From positions 216,247-280,246 of the forward strand of contig LIHN01000018.1 in the NCBI GenBank assembly GCA_001314545.1: a stretch of 64,000 nucleotides of DNA, read 5' to 3'. Both the position numbers and the translations under genes were made by a program. Under the pieces are notes generated by a model that saw only the letters and a program-made list of their open reading frames with translations, was not told the DNA's origin and searched no databases. This document shows, piece by piece, positions 55,401-64,000 of the stretch. This DNA comes from Bacteroidetes bacterium HLUCCA01 (GTDB lineage Bacteria > Bacteroidota > Rhodothermia > Balneolales > HLUCCA01). Each line of letters starts with the position of its first letter. Position 1 is the stretch's first letter.

Positions 55401-56769
55401 CTTCAAGCAGTACCGGCTGATACGCCTGAATACCCAATCGGTGCAAGGTAGGAGCACGGTTAAGCAACACCGGATGTCCGTCAATTACATTTTCCAGAAC
55501 ATCCCAAACCACATCATCACGACGATCAACCACTTTCTTGGCGCTTTTGACCGTTTTGACGTAGCCCCGTTCAATCAGCCTTCGGATGATGAATGGCTTG
55601 TACAGTTCAACTGCCATTTCCTTGGGAAGACCACACTCGTGCATTTTAAGCTCAGGTCCAACCACAATAACGGAACGGCCGGAGTAGTCAACACGCTTAC
55701 CAAGCAGGTTTTGACGGAAACGTCCGTTTTTACCTTTGAGCATGTCACTGAGCGATTTCAGCGGACGATTGTTGCTTCGTACAGCGTTTGTTTTCCGTGA
55801 GTTGTCAAACAGTGAATCAACCGCCTCCTGAAGCATACGCTTCTCATTGCGCAGAATAACATCGGGCGCTTTGATATCTATGAGACGTTTGAGACGATTG
55901 TTACGGATAATGACTCGTCGGTACAGATCGTTCAGGTCAGAAGTAGCAAATCGGCCTCCCTCGAGCGGCACCAGCGGTCGCAACTCGGGCGGAATAACCG
56001 GGATAACACGAAGAACCATCCATTCAGGCCGGTTTTCCATCTGTTTGTTGGCAGCCCGGAAGGACTCCAGAACCTGAAGTCGTTTAAGATGCTTTTTCTT
56101 ACGCATCATGGAAGTCTCTCCCTTTACCGCCTCGCGGTAACGGAAAGCATCCTTATCCAGGTTAATACTGGCCAGAAGCGACTCGATGGCTTCAGCACCC
56201 ATCTTAACCACAAATTTATCATGATCATCCTCGTCCAGCTCACGGTGCTCTTCGGGCAGCTGAGAAAGGATGTCATAGTACTCTTCCTCAGTAAGCATAT
56301 CGCCTACTTTATAGCCAAGATCGCGCGCGATACCCGGGTTGGTCACCACGAAACTCTCGTAATAAACAATTTTCTCGAGGTTTTTGGACGAAAGTCCGAG
56401 CAGATAGGCAATCTTGTTGGGCAGAGACTTGAAATACCAGATATGTACTACCGGTACACTCAGAGTGATATGTCCCATTCGCTCACGGCGTACAGCCTTA
56501 CGGGTAACTTCTACGCCACAGCGATCACAGATAATACCTTTGTAGCGTATTCGCTTGTATTTACCACAATGGCATTCCCAATCTTTTACCGGACCGAAAA
56601 TCTTCTCGCAGAACAGTCCGTCTTTTTCCGGCTTGAACGTACGGTAGTTAATGGTCTCAGGATTAAGCACCTCACCACGGGAACGTGATAAAATGGTCTC
56701 CGCCGAGGCAAGTGAAATCCGGATATGATTGAAATCTTTGGAAACGGTTTCGCTTTTTGAAAACGGCAA
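52450..56769 (-). CDS. rpoC: DNA-directed RNA polymerase beta-prime subunit
   Basis: A 1439-residue catalytic subunit. The N-terminal zinc site is present ([22 protein letters not shown] in two halves), the absolutely conserved [12 protein letters not shown] holds the active-site Asp triad, and the second zinc site [13 protein letters not shown] lies further on. There is no ATG: the start is TTG at 56769, with the strong SD sequence GGAGGT 6 bases upstream and an in-frame stop shortly before that. It lies 72 bases after rpoB. Confidence 0.98.
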   Translation of the reverse strand: MPFSKSETVSKDFNHIRISLASAETILSRSRGEVLNPETINYRTFKPEKDGLFCEKIFGPVKDWECHCGKYKRIRYKGIICDRCGVEVTRKAVRRERMGHITLSVPVVHIWYFKSLPNKIAYLLGLSSKNLEKIVYYESFVVTNPGIARDLGYKVGDMLTEEEYYDILSQLPEEHRELDEDDHDKFVVKMGAEAIESLLASINLDKDAFRYREAVKGETSMMRKKKHLKRLQVLESFRAANKQMENRPEWMVLRVIPVIPPELRPLVPLEGGRFATSDLNDLYRRVIIRNNRLKRLIDIKAPDVILRNEKRMLQEAVDSLFDNSRKTNAVRSNNRPLKSLSDMLKGKNGRFRQNLLGKRVDYSGRSVIVVGPELKMHECGLPKEMAVELYKPFIIRRLIERGYVKTVKSAKKVVDRRDDVVWDVLENVIDGHPVLLNRAPTLHRLGIQAYQPVLLEDKAIRLHPLSCTAFNADFDGDQMAVHLPLSNDAILEASVLMLGSHNIMNPANGGPITVPSQDMVLGIYYLTKMSSGTPSREKTFSGPDEVVIAYDQGKIALHDRISVRVNHLLKADNFVTEVIKTTTGRVIFNEIIPNELGFKNTTFGKKELRTLIGDVFNVCGTARTAQFLDEMKELGYNTATQGGLSFSLEDIVIPDEKHQLITKAQDEVKMIQERYENGFITDNERYNQVIDKWTSTTNRVSETLFQALQKDRDGFNPVYMMADSGARGSKEQIRQLGGMRGLMAKPQKSTTESSGSEVIETPILSSFREGLTVLEYFISTHGARKGLADTALKTADAGYLTRRLVDVSQDLIISEDDCGTLRGIKIKALKDNEDIVESLEDRILGRVSMHDVYDPLTDELLVASNELISEAIAKKIAETSIEEVEIRSGLTCESPRGVCAKCYGRDLSRGKLVQVGEAVGVIAAQSIGEPGTQLTLRTFHVGGTASRLESESMHKSKFAGKIAFENLRYVEYDDGEESHNVVLSRVGEIKIMDETGKVLTNYNIPYGSELLVEEGDLVPKGVPLCRWDPYNALLISEINGKVDFKDILDGVTYQDETDSQTGHKEKVITDSKDRSLVPTLIVVGEGERVRETALPVGTHVIVDKDEPVQAGQTIAKIPRTSASKSKDITAGLPRITELFEARPPSDPAVVSEIEGIVKMGSRKRGSQEIMVTSKDGSDTKTYLIPLSKHILVQENDYVKAGESLSDGQILPQDILNILGPFAVQSYLVNEIQEVYRLQGVKINDKHIEIIVRTMMQKVEITDPGDTMYLEGDKIDRFEVNRTNDSLIGKFVVTNPGDSGLNFGAILERREIREINARLVKEGQAEIEAREAEPAISRPILLGITRAALSTESWLSAASFQETTKVLTQAAIEAKADMLMGLKENVVVGHKVPAGTGLRHYQDYIVDAKQDMRDVEAASKVFEALGADRNSDASGDSETV

Positions 56770-56775
56770 GGTTAT

Positions 56776-56781
56776 ACCTCC
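56776..56781 (-). promoter_or_regulatory. Strong ribosome binding site for the rpoC TTG start
   Basis: GGAGGT on the minus strand, 6 bases before TTG. It is unusually strong for this window and decides the start. Confidence 0.75.
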
Positions 56782-56841
56782 GTATAAAGTTAGCTTTTAG
56801 TAAAAAAATCGTTGAGTGACAGTCATCGTTCCGATGAGCGC

Positions 56842-59800
56842 TTATTCAATATTCACTTCGAGTCCCAGACCCTGAAGTTCACGCAGCAATACATTGAACG
56901 ACTCAGGCGTGTTTCCTTCGGGGAGGTTCTCGCCTTTGACAATGGCCTCGTATACCTTGGATCGTCCTTTAACGTCGTCACTCTTAACGGTAAGCATTTC
57001 CTTGAGAATACTGGCCGCACCGTATGCATACAGTGCCCAGACTTCCATTTCACCAAGGCGCTGACCACCAAACTGTGCTTTACCACCCAGAGGCTGCTGG
57101 GTAATGAGCGAGTATGGTCCGATAGACCGGGCATGCATCTTATCCTGAACCAGGTGATTCAATTTAAGGATGTACATGTATCCGACGGTAGTCTTCTGCG
57201 CAAATCGCTCACCGCTTCGACCATCATACAGATAGGTACGACCATCGACAGGTAGTCCGGCCTGGTCCAGCCAATACTGAACGTCATCGTATTTCGCACC
57301 GTCAAAAATCGGAGTCGCAAAATTGACTCCAAGTTTTTTGCCAGCCCAGCCCAGAATGGTCTCATAAATCTGACCCAGGTTCATACGTGATGGTACACCA
57401 AGGGGATTAAGTACGATGTCAACCGGCGTTCCGTCTTCCAGAAACGGCATGTCCTCTACAGGTACAATCTTGGCTACAACACCCTTGTTACCGTGACGTC
57501 CGGCCATCTTGTCACCAACCTGCAGTTTACGTTTTTTGGCAACATAAACTTTGGCTTTTTGTACGATGCCCGGAGGCAGTTCATCGCCAACCTGAATAGA
57601 GTACTTGCGGCGTTTGAGCTCGGTTTCGTAATCGCGACGCACATTACGGTAATTCTCGAATAATTTGACCACAATATTAACCGTGTTATCATCCTGACAC
57701 CAGGCCTGATTAACCCGTAGCTCCATCGGATCAAGTTCTTCAAATGTCTGCTTACGGTATTTCTCGCTTTTTGGAATGACTTCGTTTCCTGCGCGGTCCA
57801 GGATACCCGGTGAAGTCTTGTCTTTGAGCAGTTTATACATACGCTCTGACCAGCTAGCATTGAGTTTGGCAATCTTGCGGTCAAAGTCCTGCTGCTCACG
57901 ATCAACAAGTTCTTTTTCTTCCTTGCGGGTATACTGCTCATCACGTTTGCGGCTGAACAGGCGGGTATCAATAACAACGCCCTGTACACCAGGAGGTGTT
58001 TTCAGCGAAGCGTCCTTAACATCGCCTGCCTTATCACCAAAAATGGCACGAAGCAGTTTCTCTTCAGGAGTTGGATCTGTTTCACCTTTGGGGGTAATTT
58101 TACCCACAATAATATCGCCTGGCTTAACTTTGGCACCTACACGGATAATTCCGTTTTCATCCAGATTACGTGTTGCTTCCTCACTTACATTGGGGATTTC
58201 CCGTGTCAGTTCTTCCTCACCACGCTTGGTATCACGAACTTGTTGTTCAAATTCCTGAATGTGGATGGAGGTATACAAATCTTCAGAGACCACGCGCTCT
58301 GAAATTACAATAGCATCTTCAAAGTTGTAGCCTCTCCATGGCATAAATGCAACCAGAAGGTTACGTCCAAGCGCGAGTTCACCACGATTGGTAGCACAGC
58401 CGTCAGCCAGTGGCTGGTTGGCTACAACCTTGTCCCCTACTTTAACAATAGGTATCTGGTTGGATGTGGTATCCTGGTTAGTTCGCTCAAATTTTCGGAG
58501 TTTGTAGGTAACAACACCCTCATCAAAGTAGGCAAGCGCTTCATTTTCATCACGCTCGTACCGGATGCGAATTTCTGTCGCGCTGACATATACAACCTCA
58601 CCGGCGCCTTCAGCAACAACCAGAGCACGGGAGTCACGCGCGGCGCGGTACTCCATTCCTGTTCCTACAACAGGTCGCTCAGGACGAAGCAGCGGTACAC
58701 CTTGCCGTTGCATGTTCGAACCCATGAGTGCCCGGTTGGCATCATCATGTTCAATAAACGGAATAAGTGCAGCAGCAACCGATGTAATCTGGTTGGTACT
58801 GACATCCATGAACTCAACTTGCTCAGGTCGGGCAAGACCTACGTTACTGTCCCTGAATCGGGAGAAAATGAACTCATTTTTGAACGTAGACTTCTCTGTG
58901 AGTTCAGCATTGGCCTGAGCAATAATCGTTTCATCTTCCTGCTCGGCAGCAAGGTACTCTACCTTATCCGTTACTTTGCCAGATTCAACCCGTCGGTACG
59001 GAGTTTCAATGAAACCGAACTCATTTACTTTGGCATGAACACAAAGTGATGAAATCAGACCGATATTCGGACCTTCCGGTGTTTCAATCGGGCAAAGACG
59101 ACCATAGTGGGTATAGTGAACGTCACGAACTTCAAAACCAGCTCGCTCCCGTGTCAGACCACCGGGACCCAGTGCTGACATACGTCGTTTATGCGTTAGC
59201 TCGGCCAGAGGGTTGGTCTGGTCCATGAACTGGGAAAGCTGGTTGGTTCCGAAGAAGGTATTGATAACACTGGAGATTGTTCGTGCGTTAACCAGATCCT
59301 GCGGAGTGAACTGCTCTGCATCCCGTGAATTCATCCGCTCCCGGATTGTTCTTGCCATACGGGCCAGACCCAGTGCAAATTGCTGGGCAAGCTGTTCTCC
59401 AACCGTACGAACACGTCGATTGCTCAAGTGATCAATATCATCAACCTGAGACTTCAGATTCTTCAGTCGGATGAGTTCCTTGATAATGGCAACGATATCG
59501 TTTATCGTCAATACGGTGGTTTCAAGAGGCTCATCCAGATGCAGGCGTTTGTTGAGTCGATACCGGCCTACTTCACCAAGGTCATATTTTTTGTCACTGA
59601 AGAAAAGTCGTTCCAGAACCTGACGTGCGGTTTCTGTGTCAGGCATTTCGCCGGTTCGGATTTGACGGTATACTTCTGCAAGCGCCGTTTCTTCATTGTA
59701 GGTAGCGTCTTTGCGCAGTGTGTTCAGAATGACAGAGCGCTCCGCATCCTCAGAAGATATTTTCAGGGTAAGGACTTTATCAACACCGGCTTCTTTAAGA

Positions 59801-60666
59801 ATGTCGTAGTCTTCTTCGGCGATTTCATGATCGCGGGCAAGGATTACCATTCTGCGCTTTGCTTCCTTGACTTCACCGGTTTCTTCATCGACCACTTCCT
59901 CGATAAGCTCTTGTGCTACGTCCGTAGCAAGTCGTTTTCCGATTAATTCGACAAAAGCTTTTTTGGTTTTGATTTCAGTCTCCTCAGACAGATCAAACAT
60001 ACGCAGGATGTCATAGTCTGTGGAGAACCCGAGGGCTCGTAACAAGGTAGTTACAGGTAACTTTTTCTTACGATCGATGTAGGCCCAGAGCACATCGCGG
60101 ATATCCGTAGTAAACTCGATCCAGGAACCTTTGAAAGGGATGATTCGCGCTGAGTACAACTGTGTACCGTTGGGATGGAGCGACTGGCCGAAGAATACAC
60201 CGGGAGACCGGTGCAGCTGGCTTACAATAACACGTTCAGCCCCATTAATAATGAAGGTACCTCGTTCCGTCATCCAGGGAAGGTCGCCCAGAAAGACTTC
60301 CTGCTCAATAGTCTCACTGGCCTCGTCAGTTTGGTCCACGGCCGATAAGCGAAGTTTGGCTTTTAGCGGAACAGAAAATGTAAGACCACGTTCCTGACAC
60401 TCCTTGATAGTGTACCGGGGAGTGTCTATGGAATAGTAAAGGAATTCCAGAATATGTTGTTCCCTTGTATCCTGAATCGGAAAATGCTCAAGGAATATTT
60501 CCTGAAGACCTTCATCGGCACGTTCTTCAGGCTGAATGTTCCACTGACTGAATTTGCGGAATGACTCCAATTGTACGTCCAGGAAGTCAGGATACTCTAG
60601 TACGTTTTTGGTTCGAGCAAAGGAAATGCGTTCTGTGAAGGGAAGAGTCTGGTATGAATTAGACAA
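56842..60666 (-). CDS. rpoB: DNA-directed RNA polymerase beta subunit
   Basis: A 1274-residue subunit that forms the pincer opposite RpoC. Landmarks: the rifampicin region (NQLSQFMDQTNPLAELTHKR and RRMSALGPGGL), LIGSLCVH-like segment, GYNFEDAIVIS, and the C-terminal GGKAQFGGQRLGEMEVWALYA. The rifampicin pocket appears wild type. The start is TTG at 60666 with GAGGT upstream and a TAA in frame before it, so no ATG alternative exists. The spacer to rplL holds two hairpins and a promoter-like element. Confidence 0.98.
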   Translation of the reverse strand: MSNSYQTLPFTERISFARTKNVLEYPDFLDVQLESFRKFSQWNIQPEERADEGLQEIFLEHFPIQDTREQHILEFLYYSIDTPRYTIKECQERGLTFSVPLKAKLRLSAVDQTDEASETIEQEVFLGDLPWMTERGTFIINGAERVIVSQLHRSPGVFFGQSLHPNGTQLYSARIIPFKGSWIEFTTDIRDVLWAYIDRKKKLPVTTLLRALGFSTDYDILRMFDLSEETEIKTKKAFVELIGKRLATDVAQELIEEVVDEETGEVKEAKRRMVILARDHEIAEEDYDILKEAGVDKVLTLKISSEDAERSVILNTLRKDATYNEETALAEVYRQIRTGEMPDTETARQVLERLFFSDKKYDLGEVGRYRLNKRLHLDEPLETTVLTINDIVAIIKELIRLKNLKSQVDDIDHLSNRRVRTVGEQLAQQFALGLARMARTIRERMNSRDAEQFTPQDLVNARTISSVINTFFGTNQLSQFMDQTNPLAELTHKRRMSALGPGGLTRERAGFEVRDVHYTHYGRLCPIETPEGPNIGLISSLCVHAKVNEFGFIETPYRRVESGKVTDKVEYLAAEQEDETIIAQANAELTEKSTFKNEFIFSRFRDSNVGLARPEQVEFMDVSTNQITSVAAALIPFIEHDDANRALMGSNMQRQGVPLLRPERPVVGTGMEYRAARDSRALVVAEGAGEVVYVSATEIRIRYERDENEALAYFDEGVVTYKLRKFERTNQDTTSNQIPIVKVGDKVVANQPLADGCATNRGELALGRNLLVAFMPWRGYNFEDAIVISERVVSEDLYTSIHIQEFEQQVRDTKRGEEELTREIPNVSEEATRNLDENGIIRVGAKVKPGDIIVGKITPKGETDPTPEEKLLRAIFGDKAGDVKDASLKTPPGVQGVVIDTRLFSRKRDEQYTRKEEKELVDREQQDFDRKIAKLNASWSERMYKLLKDKTSPGILDRAGNEVIPKSEKYRKQTFEELDPMELRVNQAWCQDDNTVNIVVKLFENYRNVRRDYETELKRRKYSIQVGDELPPGIVQKAKVYVAKKRKLQVGDKMAGRHGNKGVVAKIVPVEDMPFLEDGTPVDIVLNPLGVPSRMNLGQIYETILGWAGKKLGVNFATPIFDGAKYDDVQYWLDQAGLPVDGRTYLYDGRSGERFAQKTTVGYMYILKLNHLVQDKMHARSIGPYSLITQQPLGGKAQFGGQRLGEMEVWALYAYGAASILKEMLTVKSDDVKGRSKVYEAIVKGENLPEGNTPESFNVLLRELQGLGLEVNIE

Positions 60667-60722
60667 GGATACCTCGCTATTTGGTTATGAATTGCTCAAA
60701 ACGAAGAGATGAAAAGAGGGAT

Positions 60723-60793
60723 GGAACCCGTATTCGGTTCCTCAAAAGTATAATAGACAGCAATAGCCAATACCGGTCACCCGATATTGGCTA
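60723..60793 (-). promoter_or_regulatory. rplL-rpoB spacer: two hairpins and a promoter-like element
   Basis: A 13-base inverted repeat (TAGCCAATACCGG / CCGATATTGGCTA, 60764-60793) forms a full stem on the minus-strand RNA with one U-G pair. A second hairpin (GGAACCCG / CGGTTCC, one bulge) lies at 60723-60741. Between them TACTTTTG (60743-60750, minus strand) matches TAnnTTTG, with TTG 17 bases upstream. In E. coli this spacer holds an attenuator and RNase III site; a like role is inferred. Confidence 0.55.
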
Positions 60794-60826
60794 GCTGTTA
60801 AAGAACGGTATCTGAAAAAGTAGTAC

Positions 60827-61204
60827 TTATTTCAGTTCGATTTCGGCGCCGGCGTCTGTAAGCTTGTTTTTGATTTCTTCAGCCTCGGCTTTATCAACGC
60901 CCTCTTTGAGGTTGCTTGGAGCACCATCAACAAGATCTTTGGCTTCTTTAAGGCCAAGACCTGTTAAGGCGCGAACTTCTTTAATAACGGCAATTTTGTT
61001 AGAACCGGCAGCTTTCAGAACTACCGTGAATTCTGTTTGCTCTTCAGCAGCGGCGGCTTCACCACCAGCAGCTGGTCCTGCAACTGCAACTGCAGCAGCG
61101 GCGGGCTTGATTCCGTACTCTTCTTCCAGAATTTGTGCAAGTTCATTAGCCTCTTTGATGGTGAGGTTTACCAGGGTTTCAGCGATTGATTTAACATCAG
61201 CCAT
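60827..61204 (-). CDS. rplL: 50S ribosomal protein L7/L12
   Basis: A 125-residue stalk protein that recruits translation factors. The N-terminal dimer domain ([20 protein letters not shown]), an Ala/Gly/Pro-rich hinge, and the C-terminal domain ([20 protein letters not shown]) are typical. The open frame reaches back to 61369, but ATG 61204 (MADVKS) is the family start. It follows rplJ by 40 bases. Confidence 0.98.
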   Translation of the reverse strand: MADVKSIAETLVNLTIKEANELAQILEEEYGIKPAAAAVAVAGPAAGGEAAAAEEQTEFTVVLKAAGSNKIAVIKEVRALTGLGLKEAKDLVDGAPSNLKEGVDKAEAEEIKNKLTDAGAEIELK

Positions 61205-61244
61205 TTTTATCTGTCTCCGATTTTTTTGTGTGTGAATTTCAGAA

Positions 61245-61766
61245 CTAATTTTCCTTTTCAGCGATTTGTTTAATCGCTCCGGCAATAGTAGATCCCTGAG
61301 ACTGGAGACCACCAATAACAGTTTGTATTGGTGACAGAAGCAATCCAACAATATCTCCGAGGACCTCATCCTTAGACTTCATAGAAGCAAGTGCATCCAG
61401 TTTGTCAGCGCCATATAGAGCACCGTCAACAATTGCGCCATTGAAAGCAGGTTTGTCACCCTTTTTCAGGAAGTCTTTGAGTACTTTCGCCGGCTTTGAG
61501 TTATCACCGGCAAAAAATGCGTATGCGGTCTGTTCCTGCAGGCTTTCAAGGATAGGTTCATACCCGCCTACAGACTCCATTGCTTTTCTGACAATGGTAT
61601 TTTTGTAAACCTTATAGGTAACACCGCTGTTTCTAAACTCTTTGCGTAAATTGCTGATATCAGCTACAGACATACCTTTGTAATTAGTGAGGTATACTGC
61701 TTCGGAATTATTCAGAACTTCAACGAGCTCGTTAAATACTTCCTGCTTTTGTGCTTTAGTTGCCAT
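61245..61766 (-). CDS. rplJ: 50S ribosomal protein L10
   Basis: A 173-residue stalk base protein that anchors L7/L12 dimers. The core [20 protein letters not shown] and the [12 protein letters not shown] segment are conserved; the C-terminal helix ([16 protein letters not shown] onward) binds L7/L12. Only 27 bases separate it from rplA, too short for the long leader that mediates L10 feedback in E. coli, so regulation here may differ. Confidence 0.98.
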   Translation of the reverse strand: MATKAQKQEVFNELVEVLNNSEAVYLTNYKGMSVADISNLRKEFRNSGVTYKVYKNTIVRKAMESVGGYEPILESLQEQTAYAFFAGDNSKPAKVLKDFLKKGDKPAFNGAIVDGALYGADKLDALASMKSKDEVLGDIVGLLLSPIQTVIGGLQSQGSTIAGAIKQIAEKEN

Positions 61767-61793
61767 GATACTTTGCCTTATTCTTTAATCAGA

Positions 61794-62489
61794 TTATTGT
61801 ACTAATCCGACTTTGCTAACCGGTATGCTCGGACCCATCGTAGAACTCATGTAAACACTCTTTACATAGGTACCTTTGGCACTTGCCGGTTTTAATTTAA
61901 TTACAGTCTGAATAAACGCTTCTGCGTTTTCCTTAATTTTTTCAGCGTCAAAGCTAACTTTGCCAACGGACGTATGCAGAATTCCATATTTATCTACACG
62001 GAAATCAATCTTACCTGCTTTGACTTCCTTGATAGCGGTGCCCACATCCATGGTTACTGTTCCACTTTTCGGGTTTGGCATTAATCCCCGGGGACCAAGA
62101 ACCCGACCCAGTTTACCAAGTTTACCCATCACATCCGGTGTGGCAATGATAACATCGATGTCTGTCCAGCCTGATTCAAGCTTTGCCAGATAATCATCCA
62201 GTCCGACGTGATCGGCGCCAGCTTCTGTGGCCTCATCCTGTTTTGCAGGATTAACCAATGCGAGTACGCGAACTGATTTACCAATTCCGTGGGGTAACGC
62301 AACCGTACCACGTACCATCTGATCAGCGTGACGTGGATCTACTCCCAGGCGGATGTCCACATCAACAGATGAATCGAATTTGGTCGCTGCTGTTTTTTTT
62401 ACCAACTCTGATGCATCAGCCAGGGAGTATTCCGTACCAGGCTCTATGAGTTTAACTGCGTCAGCATATTTTTTGCCGTGTTTAGCCAT
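61794..62489 (-). CDS. rplA: 50S ribosomal protein L1
   Basis: A 231-residue protein of the L1 stalk, which helps release deacylated tRNA. The signature [20 protein letters not shown] and the following [12 protein letters not shown] are intact. It lies 24 bases after rplK. In many bacteria L1 represses the rplKA mRNA. Confidence 0.98.
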   Translation of the reverse strand: MAKHGKKYADAVKLIEPGTEYSLADASELVKKTAATKFDSSVDVDIRLGVDPRHADQMVRGTVALPHGIGKSVRVLALVNPAKQDEATEAGADHVGLDDYLAKLESGWTDIDVIIATPDVMGKLGKLGRVLGPRGLMPNPKSGTVTMDVGTAIKEVKAGKIDFRVDKYGILHTSVGKVSFDAEKIKENAEAFIQTVIKLKPASAKGTYVKSVYMSSTMGPSIPVSKVGLVQ

Positions 62490-62513
62490 TTTCTTGAACT
62501 ATCTAGAATTTGA

Positions 62514-62945
62514 TTATTTGGAGCGGTCTACACGCAGTCCCATACTACGGGCTGTTCCGGCTATCATTTCTGCACCAGCCATTTCATCATAGGCATTCAG
62601 ATCAGCTAATTTCTCTTTAGCTATTTCAATGCATTGCGTCCAGGTTACAGAGCCAACCTTGTTACGGTTAGGCTCTCCTGAGCCGGATTTAATATTGGCG
62701 GCCTTTTTCAACAATACCGGAGCCGGCGGTGTTTTCGTAACAAATGTAAATGATTTGTCAGTGTATACCGTAATTTCGACTGGCGTAATAGTTCCGGTCT
62801 TGTCCTGCGTCTTGGCGTTGAATGCCTTACAGAACTCCATGATGTTAACACCGGCCTGACCCAGTGCAGGACCTACCGGCGGGGCTGGATTTGCCTGACC
62901 AGCAACAATCTGGAGCTTAATAATTTTTTGAACTTTCTTGGCCAT
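62514..62945 (-). CDS. rplK: 50S ribosomal protein L11
   Basis: A 143-residue protein of the GTPase-associated centre that binds 23S rRNA with L10 and is needed for RelA activation in many bacteria. The N-terminal [20 protein letters not shown] and the C-terminal RNA-binding domain ([14 protein letters not shown]) are conserved. It follows nusG by 42 bases. Confidence 0.98.
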   Translation of the reverse strand: MAKKVQKIIKLQIVAGQANPAPPVGPALGQAGVNIMEFCKAFNAKTQDKTGTITPVEITVYTDKSFTFVTKTPPAPVLLKKAANIKSGSGEPNRNKVGSVTWTQCIEIAKEKLADLNAYDEMAGAEMIAGTARSMGLRVDRSK

Positions 62946-62987
62946 TGTTATTCCTAAGTATTTCGCCTGTTATGATGGCGATTAATT

Positions 62988-63551
62988 TTAATCAACATTT
63001 TCAACCTGATTCACATCTACTTCTACCGGTGTTTTTCTTCCAAAAATACTTACCAGTACGCGAAGCTTGAGTTTGTCAGGATATACTTCTTCAACTGTTC
63101 CGTCAAAGTCTTTGAACGGACCGTCAATTACTTTTATCAGATCGCCAACCCTGTAGGGAATCTCAACCAAGCCACCTGTAGCCGCAACTTCACGGTTGTG
63201 ATGCACTCTGCCCAGTATTCGCTCCACTTCGTCAGGTTTCAGCGGGGCGGGATTCTTGCTGTCTTTATCCGTTTTAAGAAAACCGATTACAGAAGGAGCG
63301 TTTGAAATCAAATTGTTTACGCTGTCATCATAAATGGCGTTGATAAGAATGTAGCCAGGGAAGAAATTTTTCTCTCTGGTTCTTTTTTTACCACCTCTTA
63401 TTTCAACAACCGTCTCTGTAGGTATCAGAATTTCCTCGATCCGATCCTCCAGACCAGCCTCCATCATTTCCTGAGACAGATATTCCCTGACCTTTTTTTC
63501 GTGGCCTGAGAAACAACGCACTACATACCATTTAAAATCTTCGTTGTTCAT
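62988..63551 (-). CDS. nusG: Transcription termination/antitermination protein NusG
   Basis: A 187-residue elongation factor that contacts RNA polymerase, Rho and S10. It has the NGN domain (WYVVRCFSGHEKKVREYL, FFPGYILI) and a C-terminal KOW motif (GDLIKVIDGPFKDFDGTVEE). Its start overlaps the secE stop by one base (TGATG). Confidence 0.97.
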   Translation of the reverse strand: MNNEDFKWYVVRCFSGHEKKVREYLSQEMMEAGLEDRIEEILIPTETVVEIRGGKKRTREKNFFPGYILINAIYDDSVNNLISNAPSVIGFLKTDKDSKNPAPLKPDEVERILGRVHHNREVAATGGLVEIPYRVGDLIKVIDGPFKDFDGTVEEVYPDKLKLRVLVSIFGRKTPVEVDVNQVENVD

Positions 63552-63733
63552 CAGCCGTACAGGAATTCGAGTATAGTACTGTACACGTTGTCAACACCAA
63601 AAATAAACAGTGAAATAATGATGGAAAACACCACTACAATCATCGTGTTGTCAACGAGTTCTTTTTGGGTTGGCCAGGAGACTTTGTTCATCTCCTTGCG
63701 AACCGACTCAAAGTATTCAGTAGTTTTACTCAT
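63551..63733 (-). CDS. secE: Preprotein translocase subunit SecE
   Basis: A 60-residue single-helix form of SecE that clamps SecY. The conserved amphipathic SVRKEMNKVSWPTQKELVDN precedes one membrane helix (TMIVVVFSIIISLFIFGVDN). It sits between tRNA-Trp and nusG, the standard bacterial order. Confidence 0.96.
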   Translation of the reverse strand: MSKTTEYFESVRKEMNKVSWPTQKELVDNTMIVVVFSIIISLFIFGVDNVYSTILEFLYG

Positions 63734-63746
63734 ATTTTTTTATTTG

Positions 63747-63819
63747 CACGGGCGGAGGGACTCGAACCCCCAGCCAACGGTTTTGGAGACCGCTACTCTA
63801 CCAATTGAGCTACGCCCGT
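63747..63819 (-). tRNA. tRNA-Trp (anticodon CCA)
   Basis: 73 bases fold well: acceptor ACGGGCG / CGCCCGT, D-arm GCTCAATTGGTAGAGT, anticodon loop with CCA in GGTCTCCAAAACC, T-arm GGGGG-TTCGAGT-CCCTC, discriminator G, and no encoded CCA tail. It lies between tuf and secE, 18 bases after the tuf stop, and is probably processed from the operon transcript. Confidence 0.96.
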
Positions 63820-63837
63820 ACTATACTTTGTGGTGAA

Positions 63838-64000
63838 TTACTTCAGAATTTTACTTACTACACCGGCACCTACGGTACGGCCGCCTTCGCGAATCGCAAA
63901 GCGCAGACCCTCTTCCATGGCAATCGGTTGAATCAGGTTCACCGTCAGAGACACATTATCGCCCGGCATAACCATCTCAACGCCTTCCTTCAGCGTACAT
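63838..64000 (-). CDS. tuf: Elongation factor Tu, C-terminal end (partial)
   Basis: The last 54 codons of tuf, running off the window. The translation ends [20 protein letters not shown] followed by ILK, the invariant EF-Tu tail of domain III, and [20 protein letters not shown] precedes it. EF-Tu delivers aminoacyl-tRNA to the ribosome. It is upstream of tRNA-Trp, secE and nusG, as in many bacteria. Confidence 0.98.
   Translation of the reverse strand, partial: CTLKEGVEMVMPGDNVSLTVNLIQPIAMEEGLRFAIREGGRTVGAGVVSKILK

Overview
The window is a contiguous stretch of a Gram-negative bacterial chromosome, most likely from the Rhodothermota/Balneolota side of the FCB group. This placement is inference, not a search result. 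It rests on outer-membrane hallmarks (TonB, RlpA, RND pumps, an LpxH-type phosphatase, several lipoproteins), on Bacteroidota-style promoter elements of the TAnnTTTG type ahead of several genes, on the rarity of Shine-Dalgarno sequences, and on a eukaryote/archaeal-type prolyl-tRNA synthetase. Almost all of the DNA is coding, with short intergenic gaps, strong bidirectional hairpin terminators, and no integrase, transposase or phage gene.

Layout. 1-182: tail of a probable outer-membrane barrel protein. 217-2507: OmpR-type response regulator and its histidine kinase. 2628-7756: short-chain dehydrogenase, ilvD, phosphodiester glycosidase, D-Ala-D-Ala ligase. 7861-11270: solute-binding lipoprotein, NAD kinase and malate dehydrogenase in one operon. 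11361-14578: receiver-adenylate cyclase, then an LpxH-like phosphatase next to a glycosyltransferase. 14591-19056: hflC, hflK and a membrane receptor-like PP2C phosphatase. 19235-20513: a damaged MscS-type channel gene. 20685-24716: bacilliredoxin, lipoprotein, superoxide dismutase and soluble transhydrogenase, a small redox cluster. 24862-30911: aspS, a PAS kinase plus LuxR-type regulator, tRNA-Met and proS. 31004-36550: PAP2-like membrane protein, NAD(P)HX repair enzyme, VanZ protein, TonB, NUDIX hydrolase with a DUF1844 protein, and a transaldolase-like aldolase. 36745-43675: phytoene-desaturase-like enzyme, rlpA with a tandem-repeat leader, rRNA methyltransferase, tRNA-Thr, serC, DUF1015. 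43956-52223: RND adaptor with two RND permeases, then a YtxH protein. 52450-64000: the rpoC-rpoB-rplL-rplJ-rplA-rplK-nusG-secE-tRNA-Trp-tuf operon on the minus strand, cut off inside tuf.

Most genes are housekeeping and ordinary. I found no convincing new defence, secretion or biosynthetic system. The best second-look items are: the mscS-like gene, which carries both a frameshift and an apparent in-frame loss of its channel vestibule region; the three 37-bp repeats abutting the rlpA start, with repeat-borne upstream mini-ORFs; the DUF1844 and NUDIX frames separated by one in-frame TGA; TTG starts on both rpoB and rpoC; two hairpins plus a promoter-like element between rplL and rpoB; a 12-base element shared ahead of two tRNA genes; a 50-residue low-complexity insert in the methyltransferase PUA domain; and a perfect palindrome behind the LuxR-type regulator.
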